Part shown: one piece after another, positions 16,700 to 24,298 of the stretch
Layout of the letters: each line of letters begins with the position of its first letter
Numbering within the stretch: position 1 is the first letter of the stretch
DNA from: JBBIRT01 sp037441725
Lineage (GTDB): Bacteria > Desulfobacterota > BSN033 > UBA1163
Reading direction: 5' to 3'
Assembly: GCA_037441725.1 (NCBI GenBank)
Contig: JBBIRT010000014.1
Span: forward strand, 1-35,125
Length of the DNA stretch: 35,125 nucleotides
The notes under the pieces: generated by a model
Told to the model about the DNA's origin: nothing
Database searches by the model: none
Seen by the model: only the letters and a program-made list of their open reading frames with translations
Position numbers and translations under genes: made by a program

Positions 16700-19219
16700 T
16701 TAATCTAATATTTCTCGGATCTTTCGCCCGAGTTCTTGGAAGGTGATGGGTTTTCGAAGCATGGGGACCTCAAGCTCCTGATTGAAATATCTCTGGACGA
16801 TCTCCTCGCTATAGCCTGTTAAAAAAAGACATTTTAAATTGGGAGAAAGGATTTTCATCTGTTCGAATACCTGAGGACCATTCAGCTTGGGCATGATCCC
16901 ATCCAGAATGGCAATATCGACCTCATCCTGATACATCGAAAAGAGATCCAAAGCCTCTTGCCCATCGCGGGCCGTGATGACAGTATATCCCAGGCTTTCA
17001 AGAAAGAGGCTGAGCAGTTCCCGATCGTCTTTCTCATCCTCTGCAAGGAGGATGGTCTCTCTTCCCCTGGGGAAGGTACGCTCCTCTGATTCCAATACCT
17101 CATGGACGAGAGACTCTCGATGAAGAGGAAGGAAGATATCAAATCTTGAACCCCTCCCTAACTGGCTGGAGACCTGGATATGCCCCTGATGCTGTTTTAT
17201 GATTCCATATACCGTGGCCAGACCGAGCCCTGTGCCCTGTTCTCTGGTGGTAAAGAAAGGTTCAAAAATTCGTTGAAGTGTATTTTCATCCATTCCCACT
17301 CCAGTATCAATGACGGAGATTTGGACATATTCTCCAGGGGTAAAATCAGGATGGCGTCTACAGAAGGACTCATCGACGATCGTATTTTGAGCCTGGATAA
17401 AAAGGCTCCCCCCTTGGGGCATGGCATTTCTGGCATTGACGACCAAGTTCATTAGAACCTGATCCAATGCATTGGGATCTACATAGATATGCCCTAAATT
17501 TTGTCCAAACTCGATCCTCAGTTCAATGTCCTCCCCGATCATGCGGGTGAGCATCTTGGAGAGGTCTCCGATCAAATCAGCCACATTGAGAATTCTTGGA
17601 TGCAATATCCGCCTCCGGCTAAAAGAGAGAAGCTGCTGGGTGAGGTCAGAGGCCTTTCTCGCTCCCTCCCGGATCTTCATGATGATTTCATAAATTGGAT
17701 GAGAACGATCGATCTCAAGCAAGGCCAGCTCAACATTTCCCTGAATGACCATGAGCAAATTGTTAAAGTCATGAGCCACACCCCCTGCCAATATCCCAAT
17801 AGCCTCCATCTTTTGGGACTGGAGGTATTGTTGTTCAAGATTTTTCTGTTCTGTCACATCCCTTAAGATCCCTCGATAGGCCACCACCTTCCCTTCTTCA
17901 TTTCTTACAGCTGTGGCTGTTTCCAGAACCGTCAGTTTCTCGCCATTCCTATTTTTCATATTCAACTCATAATCTTTCACAAAGCCTTGCTCAGCAAGGA
18001 GTTTTTTTAGATTCTCTCGATCTTCAGGATGAAAATAGAACGTTTCAGCAATGTCTACCTCAAGAAGGTCATCTTTGGAGTGATATCCAAATAATTTCAA
18101 ACCTGCTGGGTTAATATCTATGAATCTTCCCTCTGCGGTGGTGATAAAAATAGCATCTTTCGACTCCTCAAAGAGGGCCCGATATTTCTCTTCTGATTTC
18201 ATCAATGCCTCTTCGGTCCGTTTTCTTTCGGTGATGTCCTCACAGGCCGTCAAAAATTCACCTGATTCTAAATAGACGGTCATCATATTGACCACCTTCT
18301 CCGTTCCATCCTTACAGGTCACGGTAAAGATCCTGGATTTTTTCTCACCCTGCATTAAACTTTCAAGATCATTTTTCCAATTTAAGATTGCCTCTCTCCT
18401 AGAGTTCGGGGCAGGAAAGGCCTTTTTAAACCAGGTCCTTCCATCAGGAAGATCAATTAAGTCATACCCAAAAAGCTCTTTAAACCTGGAATCGATACAC
18501 TTAACCCTTCCCTCCTGATCCATGATCATGAGTCCATAGGGGAGAAGTCCAGCAAGGGCCTGAAATCTTTGCCTCTCTTTCAGCAGTGCCTCTTCAGTCT
18601 GTTCTGAGGCTGCCTCTTCCTTCTGTTTAAGGCGATGGCTTTCAAGGAGCTCCCATTGACCTTTTCGTTTGATCACACAGGTTCGATGGAGGTTGACTAA
18701 GTCAAGAACTTCTGAAGCTCTGGATTGATCGATTGGATAGCTACAGAGGACGATCATCCTATGTCCCTTGATGATTTGATCGAGTTCCCATTCGTAACGG
18801 GTGAACCTCTTCTGATCCTTCCTCTCGACCCAGCCTGCATCGACCGCAACCCTTAACCCCCTTAGCCCTTTTTCAACCCCTTGATTCAATTTCTCAGTCC
18901 ATCTATGAAGGACCATCTTAGGATTGAACTTTCCATTTCTGAGGTACCATTGGGAATAGGGGATGATCTCAAACTGTTTACTGTTAATAAATTGATTGAA
19001 ACCGCTAATCCTTTTCCTCATCATCTTTTTGGCCTCTTTCTCATCAAGAGGGTCTGAAGTCACCCATAGGCAGAATTCATTGTCCTCTAATCCTGCCTGA
19101 AGAAAAGAGACCAAGGTTTCAATCCAATCCTTTCTTGTTTGATAAAACTGGATAAGATGGGTCCCCCAAAGGACATCCCCAACGAGATCGATTCCGGTTT
19201 TAACCCGTTCTCCTTTCAT
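16700..19219 (-). CDS. Hybrid histidine kinase, MEDS-PAS-PAS-HisKA-HATPase-REC
   Basis: A soluble 839-residue kinase. The N-terminal MEDS domain (about 13-185) is recognised by WGTHLIQFYQ, AGLEDNEFCLWVTSDPL and a later DAGW block; MEDS modules are sensory domains of methanogens and methylotrophs (DcmR family) whose ligands are generally unknown. Two PAS domains follow (about 215-335 and 340-460), then HisKA with H483 in AGGVAHDFNN, HATPase (about 575-700) with NARNAMP and GTGLGLA, and a C-terminal receiver (about 718-838) with its acceptor Asp in IAILDGIMPKLNG. It stands alone with a sigma-70-like promoter upstream. The partner regulator is not obvious. Confidence 0.93.
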   Translation of the reverse strand: MKGERVKTGIDLVGDVLWGTHLIQFYQTRKDWIETLVSFLQAGLEDNEFCLWVTSDPLDEKEAKKMMRKRISGFNQFINSKQFEIIPYSQWYLRNGKFNPKMVLHRWTEKLNQGVEKGLRGLRVAVDAGWVERKDQKRFTRYEWELDQIIKGHRMIVLCSYPIDQSRASEVLDLVNLHRTCVIKRKGQWELLESHRLKQKEEAASEQTEEALLKERQRFQALAGLLPYGLMIMDQEGRVKCIDSRFKELFGYDLIDLPDGRTWFKKAFPAPNSRREAILNWKNDLESLMQGEKKSRIFTVTCKDGTEKVVNMMTVYLESGEFLTACEDITERKRTEEALMKSEEKYRALFEESKDAIFITTAEGRFIDINPAGLKLFGYHSKDDLLEVDIAETFYFHPEDRENLKKLLAEQGFVKDYELNMKNRNGEKLTVLETATAVRNEEGKVVAYRGILRDVTEQKNLEQQYLQSQKMEAIGILAGGVAHDFNNLLMVIQGNVELALLEIDRSHPIYEIIMKIREGARKASDLTQQLLSFSRRRILHPRILNVADLIGDLSKMLTRMIGEDIELRIEFGQNLGHIYVDPNALDQVLMNLVVNARNAMPQGGSLFIQAQNTIVDESFCRRHPDFTPGEYVQISVIDTGVGMDENTLQRIFEPFFTTREQGTGLGLATVYGIIKQHQGHIQVSSQLGRGSRFDIFLPLHRESLVHEVLESEERTFPRGRETILLAEDEKDDRELLSLFLESLGYTVITARDGQEALDLFSMYQDEVDIAILDGIMPKLNGPQVFEQMKILSPNLKCLFLTGYSEEIVQRYFNQELEVPMLRKPITFQELGRKIREILD

Positions 19220-19269
19220 GGAAATAACCTCTATGTTGAAATCTCCTTCTCCAATGAAAAAACCACCCT

Positions 19270-19298
19270 CTTATAAACGATTAGGGCTTTAATCGCAA
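19270..19298 (-). promoter_or_regulatory. Sigma-70-like promoter with embedded palindrome, MEDS kinase gene
   Basis: Minus strand: TTGCGA (19293-19298), 17 bases, TATAAG (19270-19275), four and five matches to the consensus hexamers. A perfect inverted repeat CGATTA, six bases, TAATCG (19278-19295) overlaps the -35 and spacer, a good position for a repressor operator. The predicted leader is about 45 bases. Confidence 0.5.
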
Positions 19299-19501
19299 GT
19301 CAATAGATGGTCCCCTAAACTAAAGGCATACCATGAGCCATGCAGAGCCAGGCCACCGATGGGTGATGTTACCCACCCCTATAAAAATAGGATTCATCCG
19401 CTTTATAGGATTTTCAGAGGCATTCCTGCTGGATATCGTTGGATGTCCCCATGGTTGAGTGATGCATTAAGCTAAATCGAAAAAAATAAAATGTGGGGAG
19501 A
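19299..19501. other. Intergenic region with tandem small hairpins
   Basis: No gene is seen. Two adjacent inverted repeats, TGGGT/ACCCA (19360-19375) and CCTAT/ATAGG (19378-19391), are followed by two direct copies of ATAGGATT 18 bases apart. They lie after the GAF-PAS kinase gene and before the MEDS kinase promoter, so they may be a transcript end or binding sites. Confidence 0.35.
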
Positions 19502-21520
19502 TTAAGGGATAGGATGGATGGCCTTTGGGTCGACGGTCTCAGCTATGATCCTGAGGATCTGATTGAAATCAAATGGCTTAGAAATAATGAAATCAACTTT
19601 GCCTTCTCCTTTTTTTTGTAAATCCACATCTGCTCCCCATCCGGTGATCATGCCCACAGGGATCCCAGGCCTCATGCTTTTAATTCTCTTACACACCTCC
19701 CATCCTGAAAGGTCAGGCATGCCAAGGTCTGTCAGGACAAGATCAAAAGTCTCCTTCTTAAAGAGATGGATTCCATGCTCTCCTGAGCAGGCCTCCATCA
19801 CCTGGTAATTGAATTTTGATAATCCTCGGGAAAGAACTTCTCTTACATGGGCCTCATCATCGATCACAAGGATCCTTATCCCTTTGGCCGGTTGTTTTAA
19901 ATCCCTTAAACATTCTCTCTCCTCCTTAGCTCCTAACCCTAAAGTGATGGTGAAGGTTGACCCCTTTTCTTGCTCACTCTCAACTTCAATCTCCCCTCCA
20001 AACCGTTTAATGATTCCATAGGCCATGCTCAATCCCAACCCTGAATTTGTAAAGGGTTTTGTGGTAAAAAAGGGCTCAAAGACCTTCTTCCTTACTTCCT
20101 CAGGCATTCCTATCCCCGTATCAGATATCTGAACATGAACCCTGCCTTCCCCCTGAATGGTCTTGATTTCGATTCTTCCTCCTTTGGGCATGGCTTCAAT
20201 AGCATTGAAAATCATATGAGTGATGACCTCTTTCAACTCTGGACCATTGCCCAAGGCAGGGGACACTTCACCCAATTGGGTAACCAGGTCGATCATCATC
20301 CCCTTTCCCTGTGCTTCATCCCTCCATTTCGGCCGGGTCATCTCAATGGCCTCTCTCACGATGGTATTCACATCGACCATATAAAGATCGCCCTTTGTCT
20401 TATTCTTTGTAAATTCTAAAAGTCGACGGACGGTCTGAGAACTCTCCCTCGCAACCTTTTCAATAATTCTTAAGGATTTGATCTGCTCACTCTCTTTGGC
20501 ATTGAAGAGCAATAATTGGGCGTTTCCCAAGATGATGGCTAAAGCATTGTTAAAATCGTGGGCCACCCCACTGGCCATTTCACCGATGGCCCTAAGCTTT
20601 TCAGCTTGAAACAACTGCTCTTCCATCTTCCTTTTCTCAGTAATATCTTTTAAGAAGGCAATTCGATTGGTATTCCCATGATAATCCCTCACCAGGGCGC
20701 AGCTCATCTCCACATTTCGAATCTCTCCATTCTTTCGAAGGATATCGATCTCAACCCGAGGGGGGACCTCCTCTCCCTTTTGAAGGAGTTTATCCCTCTC
20801 CATCATCATCTGCCGACTTTTCCCATTAAGGAACTCAAGGAAATCAACCCCCATCAACTCCTCTCGGGGAAGGTCCAAAAGCTCGGCCAATCGTTCATTG
20901 ACATAGGTCACCCGAAACCCTTCTCCCATCACCAGAACTCCATCCAGTGCACTTTCAACCACATTTCGATATCGTTCTTCAGATATGACATTTTCAATGA
21001 TGCTGGCAAGATGGATCCCTGCTTTCTCCAATAAATGGACATCCTCCTTTGAAAAGGCATTCAGTTTCTTACTTTGAGCATCAATCACTCCGATCAACTT
21101 TCCACCGTTGATGATCGGCACGCATATCTCTGACAGAATCCCTTCTTCTCGATCAATATATCTTGAATCGTTTCGGACATCATTAACCAGAAGAGGGACC
21201 TTATGTTCAGCCACCCATCCAATGATCCCTTCCCCGACCCTGATCCTTAAAGGCCTCCCCTTATCAAATGAAAACCCTATGGAAGAAGGATGTAAAATAA
21301 GCTGACCGGTATACTCCTCCACCAAGAGGATGGAAAGCCTTTCAAAATTAAAAAAGTGATTGAGAGACTGAAGAATCTCATGGATCATCTGATCAAAGTT
21401 GAGGGCCGAATGAGAGATCTTTGTCATCTCATAGAGAATGGTCAATTCATCCAGTCTCCTTTTCGTCTCCTCATAGAGCAGAATCATCTGATCTAATTCA
21501 ATGGTTTTTAGACTCTTCAT
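19502..21520 (-). CDS. Hybrid histidine kinase, GAF-PAS-HisKA-HATPase-REC
   Basis: A soluble 672-residue kinase. GAF domain about 30-178 (RLSILLVEE, VGEGIIGWVAEHKVPLLVNDV, SEICVPI), PAS about 182-297, HisKA with H321 in ASGVAHDFNNALAII, HATPase about 415-540 (FNAIEAMP, DTGIGMPE, GLGLSMAYGI), and a C-terminal receiver about 555-665 with VIDDEAHVRE, acceptor Asp in LVLTDLGMPDLSG and SKPF. It is a single-gene unit with 228 bases upstream and 282 bases downstream free of genes. The GAF domain suggests sensing of a small molecule in the cytoplasm; which one cannot be told. Confidence 0.92.
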   Translation of the reverse strand: MKSLKTIELDQMILLYEETKRRLDELTILYEMTKISHSALNFDQMIHEILQSLNHFFNFERLSILLVEEYTGQLILHPSSIGFSFDKGRPLRIRVGEGIIGWVAEHKVPLLVNDVRNDSRYIDREEGILSEICVPIINGGKLIGVIDAQSKKLNAFSKEDVHLLEKAGIHLASIIENVISEERYRNVVESALDGVLVMGEGFRVTYVNERLAELLDLPREELMGVDFLEFLNGKSRQMMMERDKLLQKGEEVPPRVEIDILRKNGEIRNVEMSCALVRDYHGNTNRIAFLKDITEKRKMEEQLFQAEKLRAIGEMASGVAHDFNNALAIILGNAQLLLFNAKESEQIKSLRIIEKVARESSQTVRRLLEFTKNKTKGDLYMVDVNTIVREAIEMTRPKWRDEAQGKGMMIDLVTQLGEVSPALGNGPELKEVITHMIFNAIEAMPKGGRIEIKTIQGEGRVHVQISDTGIGMPEEVRKKVFEPFFTTKPFTNSGLGLSMAYGIIKRFGGEIEVESEQEKGSTFTITLGLGAKEERECLRDLKQPAKGIRILVIDDEAHVREVLSRGLSKFNYQVMEACSGEHGIHLFKKETFDLVLTDLGMPDLSGWEVCKRIKSMRPGIPVGMITGWGADVDLQKKGEGKVDFIISKPFDFNQILRIIAETVDPKAIHPIP

Positions 21521-21567
21521 ATTTATCTTCTTAATGGATCCAGTTTGCTTCAGATTTTAACGAAAAA

Positions 21568-21601
21568 GTATCAAGGTATCTCATCTTTCAATTTTGATAC
21601 C
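21568..21601 (-). promoter_or_regulatory. Attenuator-like alternative hairpins before the GAF-PAS kinase
   Basis: In the minus-strand leader one 5' arm (GGTATCAA) can pair with either of two downstream arms: GATACC (75-80 of the 21500 block), or TTGATAC (68-74), the latter followed by TTTTT. The two folds exclude each other, and the second resembles a weak intrinsic terminator about 45 bases before the start codon. Stems are A/T-rich, so this is a suggestion only. Confidence 0.3.
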
Positions 21602-21719
21602 ATAAACTCACTATCCAATGAAGAGGGATTCTGGTTCTTCTATAACTCAATGATATTATTCAAAATAATAAATATCTCCTATCCCCCTCATATCTCCCAT
21701 CCTTATGGGCCATGCGTCA

Positions 21720-21742
21720 TAAAAATGACTTTCCCTGTCATC
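21720..21742 (-). terminator. Probable terminator after glgP
   Basis: About seven bases after the glgP TAA, the minus-strand RNA can form ATGAC, seven-base loop, GTCAT with a flanking G-U pair, running into a stretch of five U. The stem is short, so termination may be partial. It would close the cheA-glgP unit. Confidence 0.4.
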
Positions 21743-21748
21743 AAAAGG

Positions 21749-24298
21749 TTATCCCCATAAGATTAACCCCATTGCATAGGGATGGCTAAGGAAAGGATGG
21801 GAGGGAAGGATACGGATTCTGAAACCAAATCGCCCTACATCCGAACAAGGGATATTTCCTTTGAAAATCGTCCTCTCTCCCTCTCTTTGAATCGGTTGAA
21901 GGGCAATCGTGGAACGATCCAAGAAATTGGCCTTCGAATCGACACGTCCAAAATAGGCCTCCACCAATAGGTCCTCAGGAGAGAGAGGACCCAAGGAGAG
22001 GGTGGCTTCTACCTCAAGCACCCCACCCACCTGAATCCCTGTCCGAGTATTGGTTCGCTTTTCTAAAATCTGAAGTTTTGCCCAGTTCTCTTTTAAAAAA
22101 TGGGCCCAAGCTGTGAATTCTCGAACCCCTTTAAAACCATTTGACTGGATATGATTCAATTGGAGGGAGGAAGGGATGTAGAAACGATGCACATAATCCT
22201 CGAGCATTCGATGGGAATTGAATTGGGCGGCTAAGATGGACATCGACCTCTTCATCATCCCAATCCATTCTCGAGGGAGGTTATCCCGACCTCTCTCATA
22301 AAAGAGTGGGACGATGGTCTTTTCTAACAAATTGTAGATCATCTCGCTTTCAATCAAATTCTGACCCTCTAAGTCCTGATACTCCTCTCCTGATCCAATA
22401 GCACAACCCAAACCTGACTGGTAACCTTCAGCCCACCAACCATCTAATATACTCAAATTCAATGCTCCATTGGCGGAGGCCTTCATCCCACTTGTTCCAC
22501 AAGCTTCCAAAGGTCGGAGTGGATTGTTTAGCCAGACGTCAGCTCCCTGGACTAAATAACGAGCAACATTGAGATCATAATCCTCGATGAAAACCATTCG
22601 ATGACAGAATTCAGGCTGCTGGGCCAGATGAATGATCTTCTTGATCACTTCCTTACCTAAATGGTCCTGAGGATGGGCCTTCCCAGAAAAGATGATCTGG
22701 ACTGGCCTTTGGGGATCATTAAGAATCTTTGCCAAGCGATGAGGGTCTTTCAAGATCAGATCCCCTCTTTTATAAGTGGCAAACCGTCTGGCAAAACCAA
22801 TGGTCATCGCAGATGGATGAAGGGCTTCTCTGGCTATACGAAATTCTGTTTTGCTTGCCCCTCGCTGGATCAACTGAATTTCCAATCTCCGCCTAACAAA
22901 ATCGACTAACCTTTCTCGGCGCCGTTCGTGAGTCCTCCAGAGCTCTGCATCAGGAATCCGGTTCACTCTCTCCCAGATCTTCTTATTGTCAGGATCTTCT
23001 GCCCACCGCCTCCCCAGATAGCGGTCCAACAGGCTGGCCATATCACTGGATATCCAGGAGGGAATATGAATTCCATTGGTAATCCCCTCGATAGGGATGT
23101 CCCTTTCTGGAAGGCCAGGCCACAATCGGTTCCACATTCGGCGAGATACTTCCTGATGAAGACGACTGACCCCATTAATTCGAGCAGACCCCCTTATGGC
23201 CATTACCGCCATGTTGAACGGTTCATCCCCTGTTGATTTCTCTGCTCCCATGGAGAGGAAGGTCTCCATTGGGATTCCCATAGAATGAACATATCTTTCC
23301 ATCACGGTAGAGACCATCTTTCGATCGAACACATCGATTCCAGCAGGGATTGGAGTATGGGTTGTAAAAACACTACTACAATAAACCACCTCCCTGGCTT
23401 CCTGAAAGGAAAGTCGATGTTTCTCCATTAGGATACGAATTCTTTCGATGATCGCAAAGGCTGAGTGTCCTTCATTCATATGAAAAACACCTGGTTGGAT
23501 ACCTAACCGATCCAGGGCTCGAACCCCACCGATTCCGAGCACAATCTCCTGTTTCAATCTCACCTGTTGATCCCCTCCATAGAGCGAGGAGGTAATATCT
23601 CGATCCTCTTCATCATTCTCTACTGTATTGGTATCAAGAAGGAGAAGAGGAACCCTGCCAACCTGAACCCTCCAGATTCTCACCCTCACCATCCGATCAC
23701 AAATGGGAACATCAATCGTTAAGAAATCACCCTTTTCATCCCTCTCCAACTGGACAGGGAGATGGTGGAAATCATTATCAGGATAGGTCTCCAACTGCCA
23801 CCCATCTGCGTTCAGATACTGACGGAAATAACCCTTTTGGTAAAGCAATCCCACTCCAATCAGACGAATCCGTAAATCACTCGCTGACTTCAAGTGATCT
23901 CCGGCTAATACCCCAAGGCCTCCAGAATAGATTGGAAGGCAGTCCGTTAATCCATATTCTGCAGAAAAGTAGGCAATGGAAAAATCAAGAGGGGTCCCCA
24001 AACCAAAATCATATGTCTGAGTCTCTCCCATATATCGTTTAAACTCCCCATAGATTCGATCCATCTCCAAGAGGAAACCTTCATCCTCTAAGAGTTCCTG
24101 AATCCGTCTCTCACTCAGATGCCCTAAGATGGCGAGGGGGTTGTGTTGAAATTCCTCCCACAGATTATGGTCAACGGATCGGAAAAGATCGATGGCATCG
24201 ATATTCCAGGAGAACCAAAGGTTGCGGGCCATCTCTTCTAATGGCTTTAACCGTTCAGGAATGCTTGGAATCACAGTATAAAGAATGATCTCTTTCAT
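21749..24298 (-). CDS. glgP: Alpha-glucan (glycogen/maltodextrin) phosphorylase
   Basis: This GT35 enzyme releases glucose 1-phosphate from alpha-1,4-glucans using pyridoxal phosphate. The 849-residue protein is of the DUF3417-containing type: N-terminal LEEMARNLWFSWN, then FSAEYGLTDCLPIYSGGLGVLAGDH, and FHMNEGHSAFA in the catalytic part. The cofactor-binding Lys lies in ACGTSGMKASANGALN, followed by LDGWW. The length is normal and no motif is damaged. Its ATG overlaps the cheA stop (TGATG) with GGGAG just before, so its translation is coupled to cheA. A terminator-like hairpin follows. A carbohydrate enzyme here is unusual; it may fuel motility from stored glycogen, or only have been captured by the operon. 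Confidence 0.93.
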   Translation of the reverse strand: MKEIILYTVIPSIPERLKPLEEMARNLWFSWNIDAIDLFRSVDHNLWEEFQHNPLAILGHLSERRIQELLEDEGFLLEMDRIYGEFKRYMGETQTYDFGLGTPLDFSIAYFSAEYGLTDCLPIYSGGLGVLAGDHLKSASDLRIRLIGVGLLYQKGYFRQYLNADGWQLETYPDNDFHHLPVQLERDEKGDFLTIDVPICDRMVRVRIWRVQVGRVPLLLLDTNTVENDEEDRDITSSLYGGDQQVRLKQEIVLGIGGVRALDRLGIQPGVFHMNEGHSAFAIIERIRILMEKHRLSFQEAREVVYCSSVFTTHTPIPAGIDVFDRKMVSTVMERYVHSMGIPMETFLSMGAEKSTGDEPFNMAVMAIRGSARINGVSRLHQEVSRRMWNRLWPGLPERDIPIEGITNGIHIPSWISSDMASLLDRYLGRRWAEDPDNKKIWERVNRIPDAELWRTHERRRERLVDFVRRRLEIQLIQRGASKTEFRIAREALHPSAMTIGFARRFATYKRGDLILKDPHRLAKILNDPQRPVQIIFSGKAHPQDHLGKEVIKKIIHLAQQPEFCHRMVFIEDYDLNVARYLVQGADVWLNNPLRPLEACGTSGMKASANGALNLSILDGWWAEGYQSGLGCAIGSGEEYQDLEGQNLIESEMIYNLLEKTIVPLFYERGRDNLPREWIGMMKRSMSILAAQFNSHRMLEDYVHRFYIPSSLQLNHIQSNGFKGVREFTAWAHFLKENWAKLQILEKRTNTRTGIQVGGVLEVEATLSLGPLSPEDLLVEAYFGRVDSKANFLDRSTIALQPIQREGERTIFKGNIPCSDVGRFGFRIRILPSHPFLSHPYAMGLILWG

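Noticed and set aside
19320..19360. A sigma-54 promoter (TGGCC...TGCA) before the MEDS kinase gene
   Set aside because: The GG to GC spacing is one base short and the flanking bases do not fit, while a better sigma-70-like promoter is closer to the gene.
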